Below, piece by piece: positions 8,152 through 17,252 of a DNA stretch of 35,126 bases. Numbering within the stretch: position 1 is the first letter of the stretch; every line of letters starts with the position of its first letter. Source of the stretch: Nitrospira sp. (GTDB taxonomy: Bacteria; Nitrospirota; Nitrospiria; Nitrospirales; Nitrospiraceae); the NCBI GenBank assembly GCA_023248215.1, contig JAHFEW010000046.1, positions 1 through 35,126 of the forward strand, written 5' to 3'. The position numbers were made by a program, and so were the translations under genes. Under the pieces are notes generated by a model. It was not told the DNA's origin and did not search any database. It worked only from the letters and a program-made list of their open reading frames with translations.

Positions 8152-8826
8152 TTATGCGGGATTGTGGAAACCACCAGCGGGCGGCCCTGCTTCCGCCACA
8201 ATCACTCGTCGTCCCTCCACCCGCAGCCTTCCCTCCGCGTACAGTTGAATCGCGCGAGGATAGACCCGGTGTTCCTCCACAAGGATGCGGGCTGCGAGGA
8301 CATCCGCGGTATCCCCTTCCAGAATCGGCACAGCAGCCTGGACGATGATGGGGCCTTCGTCCACCCCTTCCGTCACAAAGTGCACCGTGCAACCGGCGAT
8401 TTTGCATCCATGCTCGATCGCTTTTTTCTGCGCATCGAGCCCAGGGAACGATGGGAGCAGCGACGGATGAATATTCATCATCCGGTTCTCATAAGCGGTC
8501 ACCAGAATAGCCGTCACGATTTTCATGTACCCGGCCAAAAGCACAAGATCCACATCGTGCTTCCGCAACACCTCGAGCACTGCCCGATCGTAGACCTCGC
8601 GGCTATCCGACCGGCCGGCGAACGGCTTCGGATCCAGCCACACATGAGGGGCTCCATGCTTCCGAGCCCGTTCGAGACCACCGGCATCTTGTTTATTGCT
8701 CAGGACGACCGCGATCTCAGCCGAGAGGGTTCCCCCCTCAATCGCATCGATGACAGCCTGGAGGTTCGACCCTCGGCCTGAGACCAGCACGCCAAGGCGC
8801 ACAGGTCGCGACGGGCTACCCGACAT
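8152..8826 (-). CDS. purN: Phosphoribosylglycinamide formyltransferase
   Basis: PurN transfers a formyl group from 10-formyl-tetrahydrofolate to GAR in the third step of de novo purine synthesis, in the cytoplasm. From the chosen ATG the product has 224 residues, close to the family length. 'VSGRGSNL' at residues 15-22 binds substrate phosphate. The catalytic Asn-His pair is N118 and H120 in '[12 protein letters not shown]', and the catalytic Asp is D156 in 'VTEGVDEGP'. The frame extends upstream to 8925, but that part overlaps purM and is not PurN-like; the ATG at 8826 overlaps the purM end by 11 bp, indicating translational coupling. About 25 extra residues follow the usual C-terminus. Confidence 0.95.
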   Translation of the reverse strand: MSGSPSRPVRLGVLVSGRGSNLQAVIDAIEGGTLSAEIAVVLSNKQDAGGLERARKHGAPHVWLDPKPFAGRSDSREVYDRAVLEVLRKHDVDLVLLAGYMKIVTAILVTAYENRMMNIHPSLLPSFPGLDAQKKAIEHGCKIAGCTVHFVTEGVDEGPIIVQAAVPILEGDTADVLAARILVEEHRVYPRAIQLYAEGRLRVEGRRVIVAEAGPPAGGFHNPA

Positions 8827-9853
8827 ACTCCACCACACCCTCGTCAGCCGATTGCGCCACCATGTCGCCGATATGAAAAGCCCGATCGCCCAACTCCCCA
8901 GCCTTGGCAATGACCAGGTCGGCATGTTCGGGGGCCACGACCAGAATCATTCCGATGCCCATATTAAATACCCGATACATTTCGTCCAGCGCGACCGCCC
9001 CGCGATCCTGAATCGCCTGGAAAATCGGCAGCACCGGCCACGAGCCGCGTCGGATTCGCGCCCCGCAACGAGCCGGAAAGACGCGCGGCAGGTTGTCCGT
9101 AATCCCCCCGCCGGTAATATGTGCGATCCCCTTAATCGGACAGACTTCAGCCAGTGCCAGAATCTGTTTGGCATAAATTCGCGTGGGGGTCAGCAAGGTC
9201 TCACCCAGTGCCTCACCGAGCTCCGGCAGGGCACTATCGACCGTCAGCCCGCTCTTTTCAAAGAGCACCTTGCGCACCAACGAAAACCCATTGCTATGGA
9301 CGCCGGTCGAAGCCAGCCCAATGACGGCATCGCCCGGCACAATCTGCCGCCCATCGATCATCTTCGGGCGATCCACCACCCCGACGGCGAAGCCGGCCAA
9401 GTCATACTCCCCTTCCGCGTAGAACGAGGGCATCTCAGCGGTTTCTCCGCCGATCAAGGCACAGCCTGCCTGGCGGCACCCGTCAGCGATTCCACGCACG
9501 ACGGCCTCTGCCGTTTTCAACGACAATTTCCCGGTCGCAAAGTAATCGAGGAAGAACAGCGGCTCCGCGCCGCTGACGGCAATATCATTGACGCACATCG
9601 CGACCAGATCGATCCCGACCGTGTCGTGCTTGTCCATGAGGAATGCAATCTTCAACTTGGTCCCGACGCCATCGGTCCCGGACACGAGGACCGGATCCTG
9701 GTAGCGATTGGCATGAAATCGGAAGAGGCCCCCGAATCCGCCCAGGTCGGTCAGAACTTCCGGACGAAACGTCGCCCGCACATGGGGCTTGATCCGCTCG
9801 ACGAATTCATCCCCGGCATCGATATCGACCCCGGCATCGCGATAGGTAGTCAT
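8816..9853 (-). CDS. purM: Phosphoribosylformylglycinamidine cyclo-ligase (AIR synthetase)
   Basis: PurM closes the imidazole ring of FGAM with ATP, giving AIR, in step five of purine synthesis. The 345-residue length matches the family. The glycine-rich 'GTDGVGTK' (59-66) and '[11 protein letters not shown]' (135-145) motifs are intact, and the C-terminal '[14 protein letters not shown]' segment of the family is present. It is the upstream partner of purN, with overlapping reading frames, a common two-gene purine unit. The ATG at 9853 is the only sensible start. A repeat element starts about 65 bp upstream of the gene. Confidence 0.95.
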   Translation of the reverse strand: MTTYRDAGVDIDAGDEFVERIKPHVRATFRPEVLTDLGGFGGLFRFHANRYQDPVLVSGTDGVGTKLKIAFLMDKHDTVGIDLVAMCVNDIAVSGAEPLFFLDYFATGKLSLKTAEAVVRGIADGCRQAGCALIGGETAEMPSFYAEGEYDLAGFAVGVVDRPKMIDGRQIVPGDAVIGLASTGVHSNGFSLVRKVLFEKSGLTVDSALPELGEALGETLLTPTRIYAKQILALAEVCPIKGIAHITGGGITDNLPRVFPARCGARIRRGSWPVLPIFQAIQDRGAVALDEMYRVFNMGIGMILVVAPEHADLVIAKAGELGDRAFHIGDMVAQSADEGVVEYVG

Positions 9854-9917
9854 AATGAGGAACGCATCTTAGCGATGCGGTAGACAGTTGGTCAACAGTA
9901 GGGGTCGGTAGGAGTCC

Positions 9918-10109
9918 CAGGCTGCTCAAAAAGGTCATCCAACGAGGCCGCAGGCGAGAAAGAACCGGAGGCATACCCTGGGGGGCGCACGGTGCGACGA
10001 ATAAGGAGCACCACGTGTGTGCGCGCCGCTGAGACGGTGAGGCGGCCGGGTCCCCGTTGAGGATTGTTTCGAGCCGAGAACGAAGTTGGAGGCCTTTTTC
10101 AGCAGCCTG
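9918..10109 (+). repeat. Dispersed repeat, copy A (terminal inverted repeats)
   Basis: The 192-bp element begins CAGGCTGCTCAAAAAGG (9918-9934) and ends CCTTTTTCAGCAGCCTG (10093-10109), which are inverted repeats of each other with 16 of 17 matches. Shared internal blocks with copies B and C include a GAGGCCGCAG-like segment near the left end, CCACGTGTGTG (shared with B), and CGAGAAC(G/A)AAG near the right end. It occupies most of the purM-ntrX intergenic gap and its right end stops one base from the ntrX stop codon. No ORF is encoded, so it is a non-autonomous or structural repeat. Confidence 0.75.
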
Positions 10110-10110
10110 T

Positions 10111-11511
10111 TTAGCTTTCTGGGCGCATCTCGACATCGAGGAGTTTGATCTTCCGATGCAGGTGGCTGCGCTCGATCTGCAGGTCTTCGGCCGTGCGGGA
10201 AATGTTCCAATGATGCTCGCGCAGCTTGCGGGCGATGAATTCCTTTTCGAACGCATTGCGCGCATCGCGGAGAGAGTCGTAGTGCCTGGTCAGCAGCGTA
10301 TTGGCTGGTTGAGCCCCCATGACCGGTTGCGGCGCCGACAGATTGGGGCGCACTTGCAGCGCCACCGACGCATGCGAGGCCTCGATCACAGGACCCGGCA
10401 CCATGATCATCAGTCGTTCAATCAGATTGCGCAATTCACGAATATTGCCCGGCCACTCATACTGCATAAATACTTCCATGGCCTCCGGCGACACCTGCTT
10501 GATCTTCAGCCCTTGTTCCTCTGCATGGATATGCAGGAAATGTTTGACGAGCAGTGGAATATCCTCGCGACGGTCTCTCAACGTCGGCACCACGATCGGC
10601 ACCACATTGAGGCGGTAAAAGAGGTCTTCCCGAAACGTACCTTTGTCAATTTCCTTCAGTAGATCCTTATTAGAAGCCGCCAAGACTCGCACATCGACCT
10701 TGATCAGTTTCGTCCCGCCCACCCGCGTGAACTGCTGCTCTTGAAGGGCTCGCAAGACCTTGGCCTGCGTACTCAGGCTCATATCCGCGATCTCATCCAG
10801 AAATAAGGTACCGCCGTCGGCCTGCTCGAACTGGCCGCGCTTCATGGTCGTGGCTCCGCTGAATGAGCCTCGCTCGTGCCCGAACAACTCGCTCTCGATC
10901 AAGGTTTCCGGAATTGCGGCACAGTTCACCGCCACAAAGGGGCGATCTGCCCTGGCGCTATGTTGATGGATGGCCCTGGCCACCAGTTCTTTTCCGGTTC
11001 CGTTCTCGCCTCCAATCAAGACGCGACTGTTGGTCGGACCGGCCGTTTCGATAATTTGCTTCAACTGCTGCATGACCGGCGCATGCCCGACCAACTCGAA
11101 CTTGCGCTCCACCTTGGTGCGAAGCGTACGATTTTCCTGCTCGAGCCTGTGTTGATCCAAGGCATGCTTCACCCGTAGCGTGACGTTTTCGAGCGAGAGC
11201 GGCTTTTCAATGTAGTCGTACGCCCCCAGCTTGATGGCTTTCACCGCCGTCTCGATCGACCCATGCCCCGACATCATCATGACCTGCGTGTTCGGAACCA
11301 ATTCCCGCAGCCGTCTCAGCGTCTCCAGACCGTCCATCTCGGGCATCCAAATATCCAGCATCATCAGTTCCGGCGGATTCACGGCGCACAGCTTCAGCGC
11401 CTCGACGCCGCTCTTGGCCACGCTCACCTCATAGCCTTCATCCTCCAGGATGCTGCTCAAGGAGTTCAGGATCGACACTTCATCGTCGACAATAAGAATC
11501 GAAGCAGACAT
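10111..11511 (-). CDS. ntrX: NtrX-type sigma-54-interacting response regulator
   Basis: The 466-residue protein has three domains in order: receiver (residues 4-118; phospho-acceptor D53, K103), AAA+ sigma-54 interaction domain (138-375) and a Fis-type helix-turn-helix (415-457, 'NISRTAEDLQIERSHLHRKI'). Walker A is GGENGTGKE (167-175) and Walker B is GGTLFLDEI (233-241). The sigma-54-contact loop reads GSFSGA (215-220) instead of the consensus GAFTGA. The ATG follows GGGGAGAAG. It sits after the NtrY kinase on the same strand and should be its phosphorylation partner; in other bacteria NtrYX governs nitrogen, redox or envelope responses. Repeat copies B and A bracket the gene. Confidence 0.9.
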   Translation of the reverse strand: MSASILIVDDEVSILNSLSSILEDEGYEVSVAKSGVEALKLCAVNPPELMMLDIWMPEMDGLETLRRLRELVPNTQVMMMSGHGSIETAVKAIKLGAYDYIEKPLSLENVTLRVKHALDQHRLEQENRTLRTKVERKFELVGHAPVMQQLKQIIETAGPTNSRVLIGGENGTGKELVARAIHQHSARADRPFVAVNCAAIPETLIESELFGHERGSFSGATTMKRGQFEQADGGTLFLDEIADMSLSTQAKVLRALQEQQFTRVGGTKLIKVDVRVLAASNKDLLKEIDKGTFREDLFYRLNVVPIVVPTLRDRREDIPLLVKHFLHIHAEEQGLKIKQVSPEAMEVFMQYEWPGNIRELRNLIERLMIMVPGPVIEASHASVALQVRPNLSAPQPVMGAQPANTLLTRHYDSLRDARNAFEKEFIARKLREHHWNISRTAEDLQIERSHLHRKIKLLDVEMRPES

Positions 11512-11523
11512 GTCTTCTCCCCA

Positions 11524-11718
11524 CTAGCAGGATGTTGAAAAAGCCCGCCAGCTTTGTTCTCGCATCTCGCAGAGGCTCAACGTACGACCTAGAGTCCGCT
11601 CCGCCGCTCAGACACTGCCGGCTCACCGCCTCCCCGGCGTCCACACACGTGGCGGTCATTATGCTTCGCGCCGTGGACCTCGCTGCGGCCTCGCTGGACA
11701 GCCTTTTTGAACATCCTG
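11524..11718 (-). repeat. Dispersed repeat, copy B (inverted relative to copy A)
   Basis: The left boundary is CAGGATGTTGAAAAAGC (from 11528), preceded by CTAG (11524-11527); the right boundary is GCCTTTTTGAACATCCTG (11701-11718). These are imperfect inverted repeats. Read on the minus strand it carries the same blocks as copy A, such as GAGGCCGCAG, CCACGTGTGTG and CGAGAACAAAG, and its core length of 191 bp is nearly identical. It lies inside the ntrY-ntrX gap, 12 bp upstream of the ntrX ATG, leaving only the ntrX ribosome binding site between them. Confidence 0.75.
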
Positions 11719-11819
11719 CAGACTCCGGCTTTGTCGTCCCAGGCTGCCACCACATCTCTGAACGTGAAAGGGTGCCCAAATGGTTTTTCAACGACCCGCG
11801 AGGCGTCGGCCACCGTCGT

Positions 11820-14117
11820 TCACACCGGCAGTTCGAAGGTAAACGAGGCTCCTTTGGGCTGGTGATTCCCCGCGTGAATCTGGCCGTCGTGATCGGTCAC
11901 AATCCGCCGCACAATAGCCAGCCCCAGCCCGGTCCCCGTCTTTTTCCTGGAAAAATACGGCACGAATAACTTCTCCTGATCCTCCGGCGCGATGCCAGTC
12001 CCCTCATCTGCGACCGTCACCATCGCCCGGCGCTGTCTCGTGTCATACCGAGTCGTAATCCACAGGCGCCCCTTGTGATTCATCGCGTGAATACCGTTAT
12101 CGCACAGATTGACCAATACGCGCTTGATCTGTTCCCGATCGAAATTGAACGGCCGCAAGTCGGGGTCGAGATCCACCACACACTCGATCTCGCGATGCGC
12201 ACTCTGATAGAGGGCGACCACTTCCTTCACGATGTCGTCCAGCGAGCCCATCGTCATGTGCGGAGCCGGCATCCGCGCGAACTTGGAGAACTCGTCCAGC
12301 ATTTGTTTGAGGCTACCGACTTCATTCACGATCACTTGCGTGGATTCGTCGCAGATCCGGTCGAAATCCGGCGCCTTGTCCTGGAATTTTTTTCGCAGCC
12401 GCTGCGCGGAGAGCTGAATCGGCGTCAGCGGGTTCTTGATCTCATGGGCGATCCGCTGTGCGACTTCACGCCATGCCGCCGCCTTCTGCGCCTTGATCAG
12501 CTCCGACAGATCTTCGAAGATCAGCACGAATCCAAGATCCTTGTTCGCCTCATCCTTCATCCGGGAACAATTCACGCCGATGGTCAGGAACCGCCCTTGC
12601 AAGTCCAATTGTCCTTCCAACGCGATATTATCCCGCTGGTCGGCCAGCATGCGATCGTACACGGACTGAAAAAGGTCCAGTTTATATTCCTTGAACGCCT
12701 CGTTGGCGGACCGACCGCGGAACCGATCGGCCCAAAGCCCCAGCATGCGCTCCGCCGAGGGATTGAACGTGGTAATGATCCCTTGCCGGTCGATGGACAG
12801 AAGCCCCGCGGCGATCGTGTCGACCACCGTTTCAATGTAGGCGCGCCGTCGATCCAATTCGAGATTGGACTGGCGGAGCGACACGTTGGCCTCTTCGACC
12901 TTCGTTTTGCTGTGCTGCAAATCGGCCGTCATGCGATTGAAGGATTCGACCAAGGTGCCGATTTCATCTGTCGCCTTTGCTTCGATGCGCACCGACAGAT
13001 CTCCCTGGGCGATGGCTTCCGTCGCCTCGGCCAGCCGTTGAATCGGAACGGTGATGCCGCGTGCGACGTAGAACCCGAACCAGGTAGCGCTGAACAAAAT
13101 CATGACGGTGATGACCGCCACGAGCAGATAGGCCCCAGCCTTGATGGGGTTCTTCATCGCCTTCATCTGTTTGTACTCGGCATACTGGCGGCCGATGCTC
13201 TCCATCTTGCCGAGCAACGATTCAGGCACATAGGCATCCACGACCACCACGCCATCGATCTCCCCTCGGCGAATGCTGGAGGCGATGGGAACGCCGGCCC
13301 TCACCAAGCGCCCCGTCTGAGCCTCCTGAACGGATGTGAGCTCCTGCTTGCCGTTGATCACCTGCAACACCAGTTGACCGATCGGCAGATCAAGCACCGC
13401 CACCGGCACCTCGGGATCGAGCGACTTGGTCAGCGTTTCCATTTTCGAAGAAAAGACTTCGATCCCGGCCGTCGCGTATTCCGCTCGTTTACGGGCGATC
13501 GCCGCCACCAGCAAATCCCGCTGTTCGGGCAACAGGAGTTCCTCACGGAAAATCTCATGGCTGATGGCGCGCGCACTATTGATCGCCAACGACACATGGC
13601 CGGCATGGTGCATCCGCGCGACTTCATAGGAATCCTTCATGACATGTTCGATCTGATCGTTGAACCAGACATCGACGGCCTTGTTGACCAAACCACTGGC
13701 GACCAACGCCAGCAACACGGTGGGAATCAGCGAAAATCCGATGAAGGCGGCGACCAACTTCGCCCGGAAGCCCGACCCCACGAGTCGATGCCGCCGCTCG
13801 AAATAGGCTTTGATGAGATTACGCGACAGCAGCAGCGTGAGAACGACGAAACCGATCAGGTCGAGATTGACCAGCAGGAGGACGAAGGCATAACCGGTGC
13901 TGGGCAGGAAGGAATCCGACTCTTCGCCGAGTGGAATCGACGTTTGAGCATAATAGAAGGTCAGGGCCAAACAGGGCAGCAACAGGATCAGGACGATCCA
14001 GACCGGCCGAACGTGGCGTTTGCGCCGCTCGCTTTCGGTGGAGGCGGACGACGACGGCTCCTTCTCACGCAGAACACCCGGCGGGACGAGCTTGGTCATG
14101 TCCATCGATTCAGGCAT
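11820..14117 (-). CDS. ntrY: NtrY-type sensor histidine kinase
   Basis: The 765-residue membrane kinase has hydrophobic segments near residues 40-57, 76-97 and 120-145, a long extracytoplasmic sensor region, a fourth membrane helix (about 328-352), HAMP (about 352-408), PAS (about 425-540) and the kinase core. The phosphorylated His is H558 in 'QRIAHEIKNPLTP'; the N-box is 'NLCDNGIHAM', then DEGTG and GTGLGL for ATP binding. This order is that of NtrY. The ATG at 14117 has GGAG 8 bp upstream; a TTG two codons earlier is also possible. The gap to ntrX is unusually long for a kinase-regulator pair because repeat copy B occupies it. Confidence 0.9.
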   Translation of the reverse strand: MPESMDMTKLVPPGVLREKEPSSSASTESERRKRHVRPVWIVLILLLPCLALTFYYAQTSIPLGEESDSFLPSTGYAFVLLLVNLDLIGFVVLTLLLSRNLIKAYFERRHRLVGSGFRAKLVAAFIGFSLIPTVLLALVASGLVNKAVDVWFNDQIEHVMKDSYEVARMHHAGHVSLAINSARAISHEIFREELLLPEQRDLLVAAIARKRAEYATAGIEVFSSKMETLTKSLDPEVPVAVLDLPIGQLVLQVINGKQELTSVQEAQTGRLVRAGVPIASSIRRGEIDGVVVVDAYVPESLLGKMESIGRQYAEYKQMKAMKNPIKAGAYLLVAVITVMILFSATWFGFYVARGITVPIQRLAEATEAIAQGDLSVRIEAKATDEIGTLVESFNRMTADLQHSKTKVEEANVSLRQSNLELDRRRAYIETVVDTIAAGLLSIDRQGIITTFNPSAERMLGLWADRFRGRSANEAFKEYKLDLFQSVYDRMLADQRDNIALEGQLDLQGRFLTIGVNCSRMKDEANKDLGFVLIFEDLSELIKAQKAAAWREVAQRIAHEIKNPLTPIQLSAQRLRKKFQDKAPDFDRICDESTQVIVNEVGSLKQMLDEFSKFARMPAPHMTMGSLDDIVKEVVALYQSAHREIECVVDLDPDLRPFNFDREQIKRVLVNLCDNGIHAMNHKGRLWITTRYDTRQRRAMVTVADEGTGIAPEDQEKLFVPYFSRKKTGTGLGLAIVRRIVTDHDGQIHAGNHQPKGASFTFELPV

Positions 14118-14321
14118 TTGCAAGACTCCAGATCACGTCCTGGTTAATCGATCCAGCATCACTATAACGAATTTCGCGGGGAGTCTCAAAAGAGGCACAG
14201 ATCCGCTTGGCATACTCCTCATTGAGGAGCGGTCACGGACGGGGAGCACATGGGAGCAGGCTCGACCACGGAAGGGACCGACACCACGGAGCAGGACGGC
14301 ACGCAGGCGGAGGGCACGGGG

Positions 14322-14747
14322 CTACGGGGTGTGCAGCGTCGATTTTCCGGAGGTCAAGCTGACGAATTTCATCCTCAACGCATAGAGCATGTCTTCCATC
14401 ACGACATGCTCGTCCGCAGTGAGGTTGCCCCGCGTTTTGTCTTCGAGCATGGAGAGGAGATCGATGACTTCCTTCGCTTGCGGGAGATTTAGGGGCATCG
14501 GCGGCTGCTGGGGATCCAATTGCTCGCCCATGAGCATCAAGGCCGAACTTCCCATGGAGATCACAAAGGAAGAAAAGTTCACCGGGAGATGCCCGGCCGA
14601 TGTTTTTGGATCGGCGGGCTCGTGATGCGCCTCGAAAGCTGCGGGTGCAGCCGATGAAGGCGGCGACGATGACGAAGGTGACGGAGCGTCCTCGCCCCGT
14701 CCGCGACGGTCGCGGATGACGAACCCGTGTTCCTGTTCATCTCCCAT
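14322..14747 (-). CDS. DUF1844 family protein
   Basis: The 141-residue product starts at the ATG after GGAGG (7 bp spacing), not at upstream in-frame codons that reach 14816. Residues 1-55 are a low-complexity, Ser/Pro/Ala-rich acidic linker. Residues about 58-137 form the DUF1844 domain: 'LPVNFSSFVISMGSSALM', 'NLPQAKEVIDLLSMLEDKT' and a conserved 'MLYALRMKFV' helix. The function of DUF1844 is unknown in the family. It lies 204 bp upstream of ntrY on the same strand, so co-transcription is possible but the gap and an inverted repeat within it (CTCCTCA/TGAGGAG at 14215-14229) leave room for a separate promoter. Confidence 0.75.
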   Translation of the reverse strand: MGDEQEHGFVIRDRRGRGEDAPSPSSSSPPSSAAPAAFEAHHEPADPKTSAGHLPVNFSSFVISMGSSALMLMGEQLDPQQPPMPLNLPQAKEVIDLLSMLEDKTRGNLTADEHVVMEDMLYALRMKFVSLTSGKSTLHTP

Positions 14748-14880
14748 GGGATATCCTCCGATCAGGTCACCTGTAATGCAGCGCCGTACCCTACCATAGG
14801 CCTTGGAGGGGCGCAAGACAGGATGCCCCGTTGAAGGTGCGAAAGAACTCAGCTAGAGTGACGCCACGGAGGGGATACGC

Positions 14881-15777
14881 ATGTCCGACCAGTTTGACAG
14901 AGTCGTGGCCATCATGGCGCAGCTCCGGGCACCCGGTGGTTGCCCATGGGATCGTAAACAGACGCACGAATCCCTCAAGCCCTACCTGATCGAGGAAACC
15001 TACGAAGCCCTGGACACTATCGACCGGCGCGATTTTACCAAGCTGAAAGAAGAGCTGGGCGACGTGCTCCTGCAAGTGTTGTTTCACAGTCAAATCGGAA
15101 CGGAACAGGGCACCTTCACCATCAACGAGGTGCTGCAGCAACTGGGAGACAAGCTGGTACGCCGCCATCCTCATGTCTTCGGTGACGCGGCCGCCGCTGA
15201 GCCGGCCCTTAATTCCGATCAGGTGCTCCATCGCTGGGAAGACATCAAGCGGGCCGAGCGCAAGCACGCCGGGAAACCGGAGTCTCTCCTGCACGACATT
15301 CCCCAAGCACTGCCGGCCTTACTTCGCGCCTATCAAACTCAGGTTCGAGCGGCGCGCGCCGGATTCGATTGGCCCGATGGGCCGCAGGGCTTGACCGACG
15401 TGTTCGCCAAGGTCGATGAAGAAATCGCGGAACTTCGCGAGGCCATCAGCGACGCGGCTGCGACAACGCAGACCACGCCGGAGCCCACGCCGGAGATGGC
15501 CGCGGAACTGGGTGATCTGTTGTTCTCATTAGTCAACCTTGCCCGGCGCCTCAAGGTGAATCCGGAAGAGTCGCTCCGGCAAACCACCAACCGGTTCACG
15601 ACACGCTTCCATTTCATCGAACGACAAGCCGAGCGCAACGGACGGGCGGTCAACGACCTCAGCATGGCGGAAATGGATCACTATTGGGAAGAGGCGAAGC
15701 GGCTGGAGTCACCTCAGCCCGCCGAGACAGCGCCTCCCCTTCCTCCATCGGCAGGTGAGACGCGGGCTCTCACATGA
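14881..15777 (+). CDS. mazG: Nucleoside triphosphate pyrophosphohydrolase MazG
   Basis: MazG hydrolyses NTPs and dNTPs to the monophosphate plus pyrophosphate, cleaning nucleotide pools. The 298-residue protein contains the two tandem MazG modules. The first has 'CPWDRKQTHESL' (21-32), 'IEETYEALD' (37-45) and 'KLKEELGDVLLQVLFH' (54-69), where the Glu/Asp residues bind Mg. The second has 'KVDEEIAELREAI' and 'ELGDLLFSLVNLARRL'. The ATG follows GGAGGGG. The C-terminal 20 residues are Pro/Ala-rich and overlap the next gene start by four bases (ATGA), so the two are translationally coupled. It is divergent from the DUF1844 gene; the two share the 133-bp gap. Confidence 0.93.
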   Translation: MSDQFDRVVAIMAQLRAPGGCPWDRKQTHESLKPYLIEETYEALDTIDRRDFTKLKEELGDVLLQVLFHSQIGTEQGTFTINEVLQQLGDKLVRRHPHVFGDAAAAEPALNSDQVLHRWEDIKRAERKHAGKPESLLHDIPQALPALLRAYQTQVRAARAGFDWPDGPQGLTDVFAKVDEEIAELREAISDAAATTQTTPEPTPEMAAELGDLLFSLVNLARRLKVNPEESLRQTTNRFTTRFHFIERQAERNGRAVNDLSMAEMDHYWEEAKRLESPQPAETAPPLPPSAGETRALT

Positions 15778-16388
15778 GCGACGAACACAATCCCTACGAA
15801 GAAGGCAAACGGGCGGGACTCCATCCGCTCCTCGTCCTCTTCGGTGTCATTCTGGTGATGTGGCTGCTGATCAACCTGGCAGTCCCAAGCGGCAAACAGA
15901 AACAGGCCGCAGGCCCGGAGATTTCGCAGGTGGCCACGGAAGATCCGGATGCAGCCCCGGTGATGTACAAAGTCCAGACAACGTTGACCGAGTTCAATGC
16001 CATGAGCATCGTCGTGCCGGCGCAGGTGACGACCAGCCAGGTCGTCGGCCTCCTGAAGCAATTCAAGCAAGCCAGGCTAACCCACAGCCTTGCGACGATG
16101 CTCCCGGCTACCAGCCCTGGGCACAAACTCGGCGACCAAGCGGTCGCTGACCTGTATATATTTTCAGACCCGAAGTATGCGACGCCGGATGTCGTCGGCA
16201 CATTGGCTCGGGGAGCCCATGCTCCAGGCAACCTTTACCCGCAAGCCATTCCGTTCGAAGAAGCCATGGAACATGTGCGCGGACATTACCGCATCGATCT
16301 GAACGACACCAGCAATCCCGACACCGGTTCCGTCGGATTCGCCGACGAATCCGGGGTGCACAGCAAGCAATACCGCCGCATTTTTTAA
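15774..16388 (+). CDS. Membrane-anchored protein of unknown function coupled to mazG
   Basis: The 204-residue product starts at an ATG overlapping the mazG stop (ATGA). A cytoplasmic start of about 17 residues is followed by one hydrophobic helix ('LHPLLVLFGVILVMWLLINL', 17-36) and a soluble domain predicted to be extracytoplasmic. I recognise no domain. The soluble part has no cysteines and no obvious catalytic motif; the C-terminus has a 'HYRIDLNDTSNPDTGSVGF' segment. Its only functional hint is the overlap with mazG, which implies coordinated synthesis but not necessarily a shared pathway. Confidence 0.75.
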   Translation: MSDEHNPYEEGKRAGLHPLLVLFGVILVMWLLINLAVPSGKQKQAAGPEISQVATEDPDAAPVMYKVQTTLTEFNAMSIVVPAQVTTSQVVGLLKQFKQARLTHSLATMLPATSPGHKLGDQAVADLYIFSDPKYATPDVVGTLARGAHAPGNLYPQAIPFEEAMEHVRGHYRIDLNDTSNPDTGSVGFADESGVHSKQYRRIF

Positions 16389-16792
16389 GTCGCTGCGTCG
16401 AAACACCCAGTCCAGCCTGCCTCCGCTATCCCCAGGCACAATTGGGCCGCGAGATATGTCCCTAGGGGTTTTCATCTCCTACAGGATCTAGTAGGTCGAG
16501 GTGGTGACCACCCCAATGCCTAAAACTTGTGCAGGCCGCTGAAGGACCGGTCCAGTGAGGGTGTCGGGCGAGAAGGAGGCAGATATTCACATGCTTATCC
16601 ACAGATTCTGTGCGCGAAAAATCGGCGACTACACGACGATCAGCGTATGGGTCGACAGAACGCGCCGACATGAACGACAGCGGTGCGCAGAGCAGTGCGG
16701 CAGGCTGGCTGGATTCAGGAAAAAGGTACAGACATGAGCCGTCACCAGACCACAAGCCGCGGATACCGCGCCGCATGCACCAAACGGATGGA
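16389..16792. other. Gene-free convergent spacer
   Basis: This 404-bp stretch lies between two convergent genes. A 48-codon plus-strand frame from 16591 has an AAGGAGG but at long spacing and no protein-like content. A small inverted repeat GGTGG-TGA-CCACC occurs near 16500. No T-tract terminator, RNA gene or convincing ORF was found. Confidence 0.5.
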
Positions 16793-17209
16793 TTAGGATG
16801 AGAGGCCGGTGACTTTCTTGATCTCGGCGCGCAGCGCATCTTGTTCCGCCTGAATCCAGGACTCCAATTGCGAAAAGTACTGCGCTAACGGTCCCGTGAA
16901 CGGCGGCAGCAAGACGTCGCCGCGTTCCTTCAACATGCCTTCCGCCTCCGCAATCCGAAGCTTCTGGTCACCGATCTTGCGAGAAAGAAACTTGTTCAAC
17001 ATCAGCTGCTGGCCGGGACTCCCGGTGACGGTACCGAGCAACTTCTCTTTCACATAATCCAACTCTTCCGCCAACGCGATTTTCACCCGAACGGCATGGG
17101 TCGCCGCCCAGGTCGCCCGCTGTATAGAATAGTCATAGGATAACACTGGCTCGCGCGGCTCCCGAAAGGGGCCGGTCACATCGGAAATCACCAACTGGTC
17201 ATTCAACAT
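16793..17209 (-). CDS. Conserved-looking unknown protein after hemG
   Basis: The 138-residue product is taken from the ATG at 17209, which has a GAGAGGGA sequence upstream; the longer frame reaching 17401 overlaps the hemG end and its added residues are Arg-rich shadow. The sequence is soluble and mostly helical, with no cysteines, signal peptide or membrane segment. It contains 'LAEELDYVKEKLLGTVTG' and a C-terminal amphipathic 'QAEQDALRAEIKKVTGLSS', consistent with helical packing or coiled coil. I do not recognise the family. It starts 43 bp after hemG on the same strand, so it probably belongs to the same transcript as the heme genes. Confidence 0.65.
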   Translation of the reverse strand: MLNDQLVISDVTGPFREPREPVLSYDYSIQRATWAATHAVRVKIALAEELDYVKEKLLGTVTGSPGQQLMLNKFLSRKIGDQKLRIAEAEGMLKERGDVLLPPFTGPLAQYFSQLESWIQAEQDALRAEIKKVTGLSS

Positions 17210-17252
17210 CTGGGTATTCCCTCTCTTCCGGACTCCATCCCAATTCCGGCCG

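Noticed and set aside
7965-8348. 127-codon plus-strand frame
   Set aside because: Its start is the reverse complement of the tRNA-Ala gene, a classic false ORF; the rest overlaps the purN end.
8696-9883. 395-codon plus-strand frame across purM/purN
   Set aside because: Antisense shadow of purM and purN, both of which are complete with catalytic motifs.
12075-14147. 690-codon plus-strand frame across ntrY
   Set aside because: It is an antisense shadow of ntrY; composition is His/Arg/Gln-rich with no domain, a known artefact in G+C-rich DNA.
14215-14229. Inverted repeat CTCCTCA-T-TGAGGAG upstream of ntrY
   Set aside because: The 1-nt loop cannot form an RNA hairpin, and no regulator or promoter context supports an operator; mentioned only in the DUF1844 entry.
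16595-16603. Perfect DnaA box TTATCCACA, possible origin
   Set aside because: A single 9-mer is expected by chance in a window of this size; no cluster of boxes, A/T-rich unwinding region or dnaA/dnaN genes are nearby.
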